From positions 3,596,001 to 3,660,000 of the forward strand of contig CP085835.1 of NCBI GenBank assembly GCA_020809705.1: a stretch of 64,000 nt of DNA, given 5' to 3'. Positions 1-12,846 of this stretch are shown piece after piece. Each line of letters starts with the position of its first letter. Position 1 is the stretch's first letter. Below the pieces are notes generated by a model. That model was given only the letters and a program-made list of their open reading frames with translations. It was not told the origin of the DNA and ran no database searches. The DNA is from Calonectria ilicicola (lineage: Eukaryota; Ascomycota; Sordariomycetes; Hypocreales; Nectriaceae). The position numbers and the translations under genes are program-made.

Positions 1-875
1 AAAATATTCTTAATCTTTAAAAATCTCTTAGATTTTTTTATTTTAATTAATATTATCCTTATTTTCTAGATAGTCTTTTATAATAAATTTAAATTATACT
101 CCTACATCCCCTTAAAGGAAGGTTTTGGTATATAGTACCTAGGCTTTAGGGGTTGTAAGTTATATTAGGAAAAAGTGGAAATATCCCTTTATTTAAATAA
201 GAAAGGGGACTATATTAGCAGCCTTTTCTAGAAAGGGCTTTAGAATTAGAGATCTTAGAATTTCATTAATATCTTTACCTTTATTTCCTTTAATTATAGT
301 GATTTTAGCTTTTTTTACTTTAAATTATACTTATGTATTTATAAGTTTTTTTTTAATTTATTATAATTTTATAGTTAATTTAGTGTTATTAGAAAAAATA
401 ATAATAGTAAGATTTTTTCTTAATATTATTATTATTTAATTATTAATATAAATAATTAATTAAATAAGAGCTTTTAATATATAATAATTTAATTAATTTT
501 TAATTTAATAAATTAATTAAAATAAAAGGTTTATTATTAGTAGGATAGTTAAGTATATTATAGTAAATAAAATAATAAAAGTATTATATTAAATAATAGT
601 TAATTATAATTAAGATAATTAAATTATATTAAAAGCTAGATAATATTAGCTATAAGGGCAGATTCTAATCTATCTATATACTTATTATCTAATAGGCGCT
701 CACTATATTGGTTCTATCTAATATGTTGGTGATCAAGGTAGTAATCACAGGGTGATTACTAACGCTGTGAGTGATCGCTTGTGAGCGCTTCCTTATTGGT
801 TGGTGTGGGGCTATAGGGTAGGTGAGCATCGTTTCTGCCTTGTTTGACCGCCCAGGCGTGTCATGGGTCATAACA
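1..875 (-). mobile_element. RIP-degraded LTR retrotransposon, end of an element leaving the left edge
   Basis: Positions 480-875 form a 396-bp LTR, and 1-479 match the sequence next to a second LTR of the same length at 18,948-19,343. The match continues to base 1, so the body of the element lies off the window to the left. By comparison with the related element at 12,456-19,931, whose reverse transcriptase reads on the minus strand, 480-875 is this element's own 5' LTR and 1-479 its leader. Almost all of it is AT-only because of RIP, but the last ~87 bp (789-875) are nearly unmutated. The short ORF at 689-871 is only this unmutated LTR end read in reverse. Confidence 0.8.
480..875 (-). repeat. 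396-bp LTR (type A)
   Basis: It aligns end to end with 18,948-19,343 (same length) and is related to the 391-bp LTRs at 12,456-12,846 and 19,541-19,931. It ends in CATAACA. The left two thirds are RIP-mutated; 789-875 differ from the other copy at about two positions. Confidence 0.85.
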
Positions 876-3800
876 ATAGCCTTACTTCTTAAGATCTTTA
901 ACCCTCTTAGGTATATCCTACTCTCTGTAGTTTAGTATATTTGGCGCTATTATTTTACTATTAGATTAATACTTAAATTAGAAATTATATTCTAATAACT
1001 ATCTTGCCTAATAATTCTATTACTTTATAAAATATTAATATTTTATAAAGTATATTAGGTTTTTATAATTTATAATAATAGTAAATAGATTATAATTATA
1101 TAATTTTACTCTTTAAGTATCTAAATAATATATAATTATTAATATCTTCTTATTATAGATTAGGTAATTATATTCTATTAGACTTAATTATTATAAGTAA
1201 AAGATAATTAGCTAATAATAGCCTTATTTATTTTCTTAAATTAGAACTTTTTCTAATATATTATCTAAATAATTAATCTTAAGAAATATTAATTTATCTA
1301 GATCTTATTATTATAATATAAAAACTTTATAAAATCTATACTTAAGTTCCTAGAAAGCTATTTCCTTACTAGATCTTTATTTAAAGATAATCTCTTTTTA
1401 AATTAATATTATTAAAAAGATTAATATTTTTATAAAGTCTAATATAAAGATCTAATAATAATTTATAAAGCTTAAAAAACTTTATATATTTTTTATTATT
1501 TAAAATACTTTTTATTTATAAATTATTTATTATTTCTTTAAATTATAGAACACTTCTTTCCTAACTTATATAATAAATCCTAGGTATTTTACCTTTTAAA
1601 CTATAAATTTATACTTTTTTAAATCTAGATATAATTTAATAATAGCTAAAGTATAAAGTACCTTCTATACCTTTACTAAATAATCCTTCTTTAAGCTATT
1701 AAAATAAATTAATATATTATTTAAATAAATTATAATAAAATTATCTAGAAAGTCTTATAATACCTTATTCATATATCTCTAGAATATAGTAGATATACCA
1801 CTTAGGCTAAATAGGTATACTAGCCACTTATATAGCCTAAACTAGGTCCAGAAGGCAATCTTAGTCTCATACTTTTTAGCCATTTAGACTTTATAAAAGA
1901 CAATAATTATATCTAGTTTAATAAACTGCTTAGTCTTAGATAGATTTTATAATATCTTTATAATTAAAGGAAAAAATATTAGTCTTATTATATAATAGTA
2001 TTAAATATATAGTAATTATAATAAAAATATAATCCTTCTCTAGGCTTCCTAATAAATAATACTAGGGCATTAGTAGTTAAGCTATTAGCTTAAATAAATC
2101 TTTTATTTAATAGATTTTTAAAAGTCTTTTTAAGGATTAGTAATTCCTTTTTAAATATATTATATAAAGATTTTTAAAAGAGTAATAGTTTATTTTTGAA
2201 TTTATTTTATTATAAATTAATTTTATAATTAATATTTAGTTAATATAGTAATAATTTAATTATTTTTATTATTAAAAATAATTCTTTAAATTTATTAAAT
2301 AATATAATTAAAACTTATTCTTTTAAATCTTCTTTAATCTTTTATTAAAGGGCTTCTTTAATATCTTTTAAACTAATAGATTATACTAATAATACTATTA
2401 GATTATATATCTTATATAAATAATAATATTTAATTATAAAAATTATAATTATAATATAATAAGCTACCTATATCTAATAAACCCTTAGGATTTCTTCTTT
2501 ACTAATAAGCTATAGCTTAATTCCAGCTACCCTATAGATAATATACTTTTTTACTATATTATAAATAATCTTATTTACCTTTAACCAAAGCTTATCTAAA
2601 AATAAATCTTCTTCTAGGCCTTTTATAATATAGGTATATAGCCTCTACTTATAATCTTCTACTTTTAAAATTAATACTATAATCTTAGAAATATAAGTTC
2701 TTTTCTTAGACTTAGTAAAGCTACTAAGCTATTATAGCTTCTTTTTAATATATAAAAGAGCTAGTTAATTAGCTAGATCTTTATTTATAAGGGCAAAAGC
2801 ATTATAGCCTATATTAATAAAAGCTTAAATAGATTAATTATTAACTTTTACTTTAATTAGAGCTAATCTACTAATTATTATAGACTTTTACTTTACTTAT
2901 TTTTAAAGATCTTCCTTAAATAGCTCTAATATCTAACTTTATATTAAAACTTCTTATTTTTTAAATTTTTATTTTTATTAGTAGATAAATCTAATTTTAT
3001 AAAGTTAATATTATTAGCTTATTTGGCTTTCTTTATATAAGATTATTGGATTATTAATTAGTAAATTAAGCAAGAGGCCTTTAAATGATCAAGGCTTTTA
3101 TAGTTAAAGCAATATTATATATCCTAGTTTTAATTATTAATAGATTATTTATAAAAGATTGATTTCTTAGTAGCTATTTTACTTATTATTAGTATATTAT
3201 TTTTATAATCTTTAATTACTTTAGAAACCTAAGAAATATAATCTTATCTTTAGCTAGTAATAGGTTTCTTTTTCTCTAACTTCCTAAGTTTCTTTAGCTT
3301 CCAAGCTATATCCTATACTTAAACTAGCTAGCCTATATAATTATATAGTAGATCTACTATAATTAAGTTATATTATAATTATAAGTTTAATATACCTTCT
3401 AAAAAGATAATCTTAGCTTAATTAATCTATTAGGAATCTCCTATATCTACTATAATCTATTTAAATTTAAATAAAAAGCTTATAAGAGAGATATTCTTAC
3501 CTTATTAAAGGGTTTATAAGAATACTATTATATATATCTATAAATTAACATTTTTATATATATAATCTAAATAATATATAAAATTTATAAAATTATAATA
3601 ATCTTTAGGTTCTTTAATAGTATAAAAAGTAACTACTACCTTCTAAGATCCTACTATTAAATATAAATTAATTAAATATTAAAGCTTTTAATTTAATATA
3701 TAAAAGTAAATATTTAGCTCTAATTTATCTTTTATTTATTATAATTATATTAAATATTTATAATAATTATTTAAAAATTTTATTAGATTTAAAAGTAATT

Positions 3801-4208
3801 TTTACTTTAAAAAGAATTATTAAAAGATATTAATATTTAACCTAATTAAATCTAATAACTTTACCTTAATTAAGACCTTTAAGTTCTTTTTAAAGTATTC
3901 TTATAATAATATTAATCTTTTTACTATATTACTTTATTAAACTCTTAATTATATAATCTACTTTTAAATTAAAACTAAAGCTATACTTAATTCTTATTAT
4001 ATAAACTATATTAGCCACTATTAAATTACCTTATCTAATATTAAGCTATTAAATCTTTAATTTACTATTATATTTATAAATATTTTAATTAATAATTTAT
4101 ATTAAAATTAATTAAACTTTAAATATATAAAAAACTAATTCTAAATTTATTCAATCTAAAAAGTACTTTATATTAATTTATTTAAAGTTAAGAAAAAAGA
4201 AGAAAAAA
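876..4208 (-). mobile_element. Gypsy-type retrotransposon remnant (RT and RNase H), RIP-killed
   Basis: Read on the minus strand through many stops, 1,560-2,000 gives a recognisable Ty3/Gypsy reverse transcriptase: an FxKLD-like block near 1,900, a GxPATFQRYMN-like block near 1,780, and a YLDDILIYS-like active site with DD changed to NN near 1,700. Downstream in the same direction, 950-1,330 resembles Gypsy RNase H (LSxxEYNYxIYxKE block). Integrase is missing, because the type-A LTR element abuts it at 875. Upstream (2,300-4,200) is presumably gag/protease but is too degraded to read. No LTR was found. Confidence 0.65.
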
Positions 4209-4238
4209 ATAATCAAAAGAATATATTCTTTTGATTAT
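4209..4238. repeat. 30-bp perfect palindrome
   Basis: The two 15-base arms around 4,223/4,224 are exact reverse complements. It lies at the junction between the Gypsy remnant and the 3' side of the Fot1-like transposon. AT-rich sequence makes palindromes cheaper, but 30 bp containing four G or C bases is unlikely to be random. Confidence 0.7.
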
Positions 4239-5524
4239 ATATGCCTTAGTATGCCCTCGCTACCAACATAGTCATAAAGCTTAATCTAGGTGGATACGGC
4301 ATAGCTGTAATCCTCTGCCAGGCTTCAGCCTGTGACACCTGCCTTAATATTGCTTTCTATTATAATAGCTTAGTGTGTATTGTAAAAGGTTAGGAAGAAG
4401 TTGGCCTTTGAAATATAGGTTATAGAGTATCTGATTAGATTCTTTATTTCCTTCTTATATATTGTTTTTAGTGGTTTAAAGTATATAATATTAAGTAGCT
4501 AAAGTAGATAAGATGAATGAGGTAGTATGTAAAGTGTAATGATTTTATTATTCTTATAATATTTCTTAAATTTAATTAAATAATAATTTTTATATTTATT
4601 AAGAATTAAAAGATAATAATAATTAATTAATTAATTATTTATATAATAATTAAAGTACTTTAATTACTTAAGATCTATTTTATTACTAGTCTAGCTATTT
4701 TAAATAATTATAATAATCTAATTATTTAAAAGGTTATTTTTTTTATATTAATTAGTAAGATAATATTAGTTTATAATAATAAAAAATAGTAGAATAGCTT
4801 AATCTTTTATATTAATAGCTTTAATTATTATTATTTATTTTTGGTTTCTAGGCTAGATTAATTTCAGGTTTGTATATTTTTTTATATCTATTATAACCAT
4901 TCTATTTACAATAATGCCTATTATAAAGCCAATCTTATTAAAATTATAAATATTATTTAATTAAATATTATACTTACTTATTATATTAGTTATAAGTTAA
5001 AATTAATTATTAATTATCTTTAAATCTTTATATTTAATTTTTTTATAATTATATTTCTAAAAGAATTATATTTTAAACTTTAAATAATATTTAATAAAAT
5101 TTAAAATTTAATATTTATTAATAAATAATATATTTTAATTAAAAAATAATTAATTAATTATTTCTTAAATAATATATAATCTTAAAAAGAATCCTTATAA
5201 ATCTAGATCTAGAATAAAATTAATAATAATCTCTTTTTCTAAATTAAATAACTTATATAAATTAAAAATAATATTATTTTAAAATAAAATTCCTTATTAT
5301 CAATAATATAATTACTACTAATTTACTCTATAAATTGCTATAGCTTTTTATATACTTAATTTTAGATTATTTTGAAAGGCTTAAAAATAAAAAATAGCTT
5401 TAGCTTTAATATTTGATTAGGATATTACTAGTTGTTAAGAAGTATTTGATTAAATGATTTATGTTGTGTATGAGGGATTTATGGTGTGCTTGCTTATGTG
5501 GTGTGCTTGCTTATGGAGTACGTT
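4239..5524 (-). mobile_element. Fot1/pogo-like DNA transposon (Tc1-mariner superfamily), RIP-killed
   Basis: Read on the minus strand, the relics of a pogo-family DDE transposase appear in the expected order: a helix-turn-helix region near 5,330; the ILDLDxxGF motif near 5,190; a YNFDETGF-like block with D changed to N near 4,930; a PPFFII-GQYHL-like block near 4,770; LLILDGHESH near 4,620; and MPPHSS followed by LQPL near 4,540. Many CAA/CAG/TGG codons are now stops. The 5' end (5,456-5,524) keeps ordinary GC and holds two exact tandem 17-bp repeats, typical of subterminal repeats. The 3' end, near 4,240-4,345, is GC-balanced and departs from the family pattern; I found no matching inverted terminus there. 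Confidence 0.75.
5482..5515. repeat. Two exact tandem 17-bp repeats at the transposon 5' end
   Basis: 5,482-5,498 and 5,499-5,515 are identical (TGGTGTGCTTGCTTATG). Their place at the amino-terminal end of the Fot1-like element suggests subterminal transposase-binding repeats. Confidence 0.7.
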
Positions 5525-7469
5525 ATATTAATTTAGATTTATATAAGTATTAATTTTATAATAAATTATTATTTTTAAAATAAAAGAAGGATTATATATT
5601 ATAATAGTATTTTACTATATAGATAGTCTTATATATTATATTAGATATTAAAGGTTTAAAAAATAATATTATTTTAATTTATTAATATTATTTTAGGCTA
5701 TAATTTAAGTTAAAAGTAGAAATATTAAAATAAAAAATAAAACTTAAGAAGTTTTATAAAATAATTAATAAAATTAAATAATTTTAAATTTATTTTTATT
5801 AAGATAGTTAAGGAATATAAGAAGATAATAATATTAAAAGATTATTTTTTAATTAATAAGAAGGCTTTTAAAAGTAATATTTTAATAATTATAAAAGTTA
5901 AGGTAGAGGTTAAGGTAAAGGTAGAAGTTAAGAAGGTATATTTAAATTAATCTTTTTAAAAGATAATATTAAATTTATTTTTTTTATTATTTTTAATAAT
6001 ATAAAGAAAATTATTAATTTTAATTATATTTAATTTTTAATTTATTATATTTATAATTAAAAAAATTATATTTTTTTTTATTATTTATTATAATAAAAGG
6101 ATAATATATTTTCTAAAATTATTAAAATTTAGATTATTAATAATAATTTTATTAAAATAGATTTATTAGAAAATAAGTAGATATAAGCTTAATATATAAA
6201 ACTACTATATATAAGAAACTTCTATCTTTAGGATAGATTATCTAAAAAAAGTATTAGTGCTTAATATTTATAAGAAAGAAGAATTCTAGGTAGATATAGA
6301 TATTTATATATAAGTAGATCTTATTAGCTAATAATTAGTATAAAGACTAGGTTTAAAGTTAGCCTAGATATAGCTATATTTATATTAGAAAGCTATAATA
6401 GAACTATATTAGCTTTATATAAAGTATATTAATTAATTTTATTTTTAATTAATTATTAAGGAATATTTTAAAAAATTTAAAAAGTATTTATTAAAATATA
6501 ATATTTAAAAGATATTAATAATTTATTTTTTTTAAATAATTTTATAAATAAAGAAAATATTATAATTAATATATATAATTATTATTAAATATATAAATCT
6601 ATTTTTTTATAAAATCTAAAAATATTATAAAAGAATTAATAAAAAATAATAAAAAAGCTTATATATTTTATATTATTAGTATATAATTATTAGAAAAAAA
6701 GTTAATTAAAATTTTAAAAAATAAAATTATTAATAATAATATTAATATACTATTTTTAAAGTTATAATTAAAGTAGTATATATTTAATAAAATAAAGATA
6801 ATAAAGTTATTATTTTTTAAAGGTATAAAGTATTCTATTAATATTATAGAAAGTAAAGAGCTTTTATATAATTTATTATATTTACTAAATATTAAATAAT
6901 ATTATATACTATAAGTATATATAATAAATAATATTATTAATAATAAAATATAATTATTAATTAATACTACTAATATATTAATATTATTTATATTAAAGAA
7001 AGATAGTATTATATATTTATATATAAATTATAAAGATTTTAATATAATTATTATTAAGAATTAGTATTTACTTTTACTTATTAATAATCTTTTAAATAGA
7101 TTAATAAGAGTAAGATAGATTATTAAGATTGATATTTATAATATATATTATTATATTAGAATTAAAGAGAGTAATAAATAGAAAACTATTTTTAGAATTT
7201 AATATAATTACTTTAAGTATATAATTATATTATTTAGATTAATTAATACTTTAGCTATCTTCTAAGTATACATTTATTATATACTTATAGAACTTTTAAA
7301 TACCTATTTTATTATATATTTAGATAATATTATTATCTATTTTAAGATAAGAGAATAATATACTAAGGATATTAAGAAGGTCTTTAGGTAGTTATATAAT
7401 TTTTAATTATATATTAAATTTTTTAAATATATCTTTTATTAGTAAAAGATAGAATTCTTAAAGTATATA
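5525..7469 (+). mobile_element. Gypsy family-1 copy, left part (interrupted, 5' truncated)
   Basis: It aligns with 8,450-10,390 and 52,300-54,230 and is therefore a third copy of the same Gypsy family, lacking the first ~980 bp. Plus-strand reading shows an RT active-site relic (YLDDIIIY with DD as DN) near 7,320. At 7,465-7,469 (ATATA) it is cut by another insertion and resumes at 20,737. Confidence 0.8.
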
Positions 7470-7684
7470 TATAAAGATGTAGGACCAAGAGGACCAATCA
7501 AGGACATATACTGAATATATACTAGCGTAAGATGTTATAAGGCAAGGACACCTATAATAATATTATATAGTAAGTATAGGTAAATAGTTCTATAATTTAT
7601 TAAGTAGAAGTCTTAGTAATAAGAATAAAGATCTATTATAGTTCTATTTATATTTTACTTTAGTTATAAATCTAGTTTATTATA
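7470..7684 (+). repeat. 215-bp LTR, left LTR of Gypsy B
   Basis: It matches 20,522-20,736, 51,316-51,530 and 56,889-57,103, all exactly 215 bp. The first ~90 bp (outer side) keep G and C; the inner side is RIP-mutated. Confidence 0.9.
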
Positions 7685-10600
7685 ATTCTTTAATTTTTCT
7701 TTTTTAGGAAATTAATATATTATATAATAAGTAGAGCTATTAGAAGCTTAAGAAAGGTTAATATTATATTATTATTTTCTAAGTTAATAAGGATTTATTA
7801 TAGTAGGTAAAAGTTATAAATATAGATTATATATAGCTAAGAGTATAAATAAGAATTTTAAAAAGAGCTTATTTAAAAAGATAAAATTTTAAAGAATTTA
7901 AATATATTTTTTATTTTAATTTTTAAAAATATTTTAATTATAAAATTAAAAGAATAAGAATTTTAAAATTTAAAGAATATTAAAGAGTAGATATTATTAT
8001 TATTTATAATATAAATCTTATATAATATAAAGAAAATTATAATATTTATAAAAGATTTTATAATTATAATAATTTAATAGTAAAAATAATTTTAAATATA
8101 GTAATAGTAGCTTTAAGCTTAGTAATAGTAATTCTAAATAAATATATTATATTAGTTGGCTATATAGTTTAGTATAGATCTAAAAAGGATTATAAAAAAT
8201 CTCTATTATATAATTATAAAAGACTTAATAAAAATATATTAAATATTTAAGTTAATAACTAGATCTATACTATTAAAGCTAGCAATAGCTTATAGCCAGG
8301 TAGTTCTACTATATAGTATATAAAGTAAGCTATAACCAAGTTCTTATACCCTCTACAAACAAAATAATATAATTATATTAAAAGGCTTACTAGCTAAAAC
8401 CCTTTATAAAAAGATTTTTTTATTTTTATATATAAAATATATATTAACCTAGATCTATATAAGTACTAGCTCTATAATAAATTATTATTTTTAAAATAAA
8501 AGAAGAATTATATATTATAATAATATTTTATTATATAAATAGTCTTATATATTATATTAAGTATTAAAAGTTTAAAAGATAATACTATCTTAGCTTATTA
8601 ATATTATTTTAGATTATAATTTAAGTTAAAAGTAGAAATATTAAAATAGAAAGTAAAGCTTAAAAAGCCTTATAAAATAATTAATAAAGCTAAGTAACTT
8701 TAAATCTATTTTTATTAAAATAATTAAGAAGTATAAAAGAGTAATAATATTAAAAGATTATTTCTTAATTAATAAGAAGGCTTTTAAAAGTAATATTTTA
8801 ATAATTATAAAGATTAAGATAAAGATTAAAATAAAAGTAGAAGTTAAGAAGGTATATCTAGACTAATTTTTTTAAAAGATAATATTAAATTTATTTCTTT
8901 TATTATTTTTAATAATATAAAAAAGATTATTAATTTTAATTATATTTAATTTTTAATTTATTATATTTATAATAAAAAAGATTATATTTTTCTTTATTAT
9001 TTATTATAATAAAAAAATAATATATCTTTTAAAGCTATTAAAATTTAAATTATTAATAATAATTTTATTAAAATAGATTTATTAGAAAATAAGTAAATAT
9101 AAATTTAATATATAAAATTACTATATATAAGAAACTTTTATCTTTAGAATAGATTATTTAAGGAAAAGTATTAATACTTAATACTTATAAGAAAGAAGAA
9201 GTCTAGGTAAATATAAACATCTATACACAGATAGACCTTATTAGCCAACAACTAATATAAAGACTAGATTTAAAGCTAGCCCTAGATATAGCTACACCTA
9301 TATTAGAAAACTACAATAAAACTATATCAGCCTTATATAAGGTATATTAGTTGACTTTATTCTTAATCAATTACTAAAGAATACCCTAGAAGATCTAAAG
9401 AGTATTTATTAAAATATAATATTTAAAAAATATTAATAATCTACTTCTTTTAAATAATTTTATAAATAAAGAAAGTATTATAATTAATATATATAACTAC
9501 TATTAAATATATAAACCTATTTCTTTTATAAAATCTAAAAATATTATAAAAGAATTAATAAAAAATAATAAAAAAGCTTATATACTTTATACTATTAATA
9601 TATAATTATTAAAAAAAAGCTAATTAAAGCTTTAAAAAATAAAACTATTAATAATAATATTAATATACTACCTTTAGAATTATAACTAAAATAGTATATA
9701 TTTAATAAAATAAAGGTAATAAAGTTATTATTTTTTAAAAGTATAAAGCATTCTATTAATACTATAAAAAGCAAAGAGCCTTTATATAATTTATTATATT
9801 TATTAAATATTAAATAATATTATATATTATAAGTATATATAATAAATAATATTACTAATAATAGAATATAACTATTAATTAGTATTATTAATATATTAAT
9901 ATTATTTATATTAAAAAAAATAATATTATATATTTATATATAAATTATAAAGATCTTAATATAATTATTATTAAAAATTAATATCTACTTCTACTTATTA
10001 ATAATCTTTTAAATAAATTAATAAAAGTAAAATAAATTATTAAGATTAATATTTATAATATATACTATTATATTAAAATTAAAAAGAATAATAAATAGAA
10101 GATTATTTTTAGAATTTAATATAATTATTTTAAATATATAATTATATTATTTAGATTAATTAATACTTTAGCTACCTTCTAAATATATATTTATTATATA
10201 TTTATAAAACTTTTAAATACCTATTATATTATATATTTAAATAATATTATTATTTATTTTAAAATAAGAGAATAATATACTAAGGATATTAAGGAGGTTC
10301 TTAGGTAATTATATAATTTTTAATTATATATTAAACTTTTTAAATATGCTTTTTATTAGCAAGAGATAGAATTCTTAGAGTATATAATTACTTAGAAAGA
10401 TATTAAGATAGATCTTATATAAATCTAATCTATTGTTAAATAGAAGAAACTAATCTTATATAAAAATATATAAATATTTTTTAACTTTTATAATTTCTAT
10501 TAGAAATTTATTTTTAAATATTTTAAAATAATAAGACCTTTAATAAAATTACTTAAAGAAAGTAAAAATAATTATAAAACTAAAGATCTTACTTAAACTA

Positions 10601-12455
10601 AAATTAAAAAAAATATATTTTAAAAACTAAAAATAGCCTTCTATTTAACAACTATCTTATAATATTAGAATCTAACTTTAAAAGCCTATATTAAGATAGA
10701 TATATCTACTAAGGCTATTTTAAAGATTTTATTATAATTTATAGAAGATTAATAGCATCTAATAGCCTATTAATTAAGGAAGCTCTCTAGTACTAAATAA
10801 TATTAGGAAATTAGATAATAAGAGCTATTTATAATTATTAAAAGCTTAGAGTACTAGAGTTATTATTTATTAAGATTATTAGAAAAGTTTATAATACTAA
10901 TAGATTACTTTACCCTTAAAGGCATTATTAAAGCTCTAATAAAAGATCTTAAAAAAAGACTTATAAGATAGGTTTATAAGCTATCCTTATTCAATTTTAA
11001 TCTTAAATATAAACTAAAGAAGCTTAACTTAATAAATAATCTATTAAAATAATCAAATTATATAAAAGGGGAAATTATATATAAAAATATACTTTCTATA
11101 CTTGTAAAAAAGCTTTAATTAGTAAAGGAATTACTATTAAATATATAATATATAATTATTAATATAAAAAAAATTAAAACTACTAATACTTATATATAAG
11201 CTATCTATACCAGCCTTAAAGGTAATATACTTATATATTAGGTAGCAAGTAAGAGTTCCCTACCCTTAGGTTAGGAGCAGGCCATTAAACTATTAAACTA
11301 ATAAAATATAACTATAATCTCTTCAATTATATAATAATAAAAGGCTAGTAATATTACTATAAAGAAGAGCACTTAATAAAAAGAGATTATATATTTTAAC
11401 TATAAAGATCTATTAGAAGTTAAAGTAGTTGGTTTAGAATAATTTATTTTATATTTTATTATAAAAGAGCTTATAAAGAATAAAATAATATTTCTTACTT
11501 AATTATCTATATAATTAAAAGAATTAGTCTAAGGATTATAGGCTAAAGATCCTTTTTATTAATAGTAGGTATAGAAGATTAAATAGGGCGCTAGAGATAT
11601 AAAGATATATTACTTAGATGGAAATGGTATATTTTTCTATAAAGGAAGGCTAGTTATTTTAATATAATATATATTAAGAATTAAAATACTTTATAGATAT
11701 TATAATAATCTAAGGGTAAGGTATATAAAAGTTATTAAGATAATTGAACTTATTAAAAGAAAATTCTATTAGAAAGGAATTATAAAGAATATATATAATT
11801 ATATTTTAAGATACTAGATATATTAAGGTATATAAACCTTATATTATAGATTATATAGGAAGCTATAGTCTCTACTACTGCTAGTATACTTCTTTTAAGA
11901 AATTAGTATAGATTTTATTATAAGATTATTTTAAAGTGCTTATAATAATAAAAAAGAATATAATATTATTCTTATAATTATCTATTATATAATAAAATTT
12001 ATTATATTTATATTTATAAAGAAAATACTTATTATTACTTAAATAATATAAATATTATATAAATATATAAAATATTAATATAAAATATTAGAAAGTATTA
12101 TAAATAATTAAAATAAATTATTTATAAATTAATTTTAAAAAGAACTAATAAAAAAATAAGTAATAATTAGATAATTATCCACTATCTACTATCCCTAGAC
12201 TAATAGGTAAACTAAGTAAATATACTAGATCTTAGAGAGATACTTAAGATTATTTATAAAAGAAATTTTAAAAAGATAAATAATATAACTTCTTAAAAAT
12301 AAATTTATTTATAATAATAGTTAGTATAATATTATTAGAGTATTATTAATATAAGTATTATATAGCTATTATTTTAGAATAATTAAGTATACTCTAGAGT
12401 ACTTAAAGACTTATATATAAGGTATATAAAAGCATATTAAAGCCTTAAGCCATAT

Positions 12456-12846
12456 TGTAACGGTCTGGTCAATTCCTAATTTAATAAACTAATTAGAATG
12501 AAAGATTTATTGTTAGCAGGATAGTTAGATGTATTATAGTAAAATAAAGTAATGAAAGTATTATATTAAGTAATAGTTAATTGTAATTAAGGTAATCTAA
12601 TTATATTGAAAGTTGATTAGTTCTATTTCTTATAGTAAGATCTAATCTATTTATATATTATTATCTTATTTTAGTATATATGGTATACTTAATATATTAA
12701 GTATAATATTTTTTATATTTATTATAATAGTTATTTTTATTATTTTTTGTTTAATTGGTTGTATATAATTATAAAGTAGTTGGTTTTTTATAGGATGTGG
12801 TATTCTATTATTCTAAATTATCTTAAGTATAATATAGATTGTAATA
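12456..12846 (-). repeat. 391-bp LTR of element C (left)
   Basis: It starts TGTAACGGTCTGG and pairs with 19,541-19,931, identical in length. Its left (outer) end retains G and C, while the same bases at 19,541 are RIP-mutated. At the right end the situation is reversed. Confidence 0.9.

Noticed and set aside
689..871. 60-codon minus ORF
   Set aside because: It is the unmutated end of the type-A LTR, repeated with changes at 19,257-19,343.
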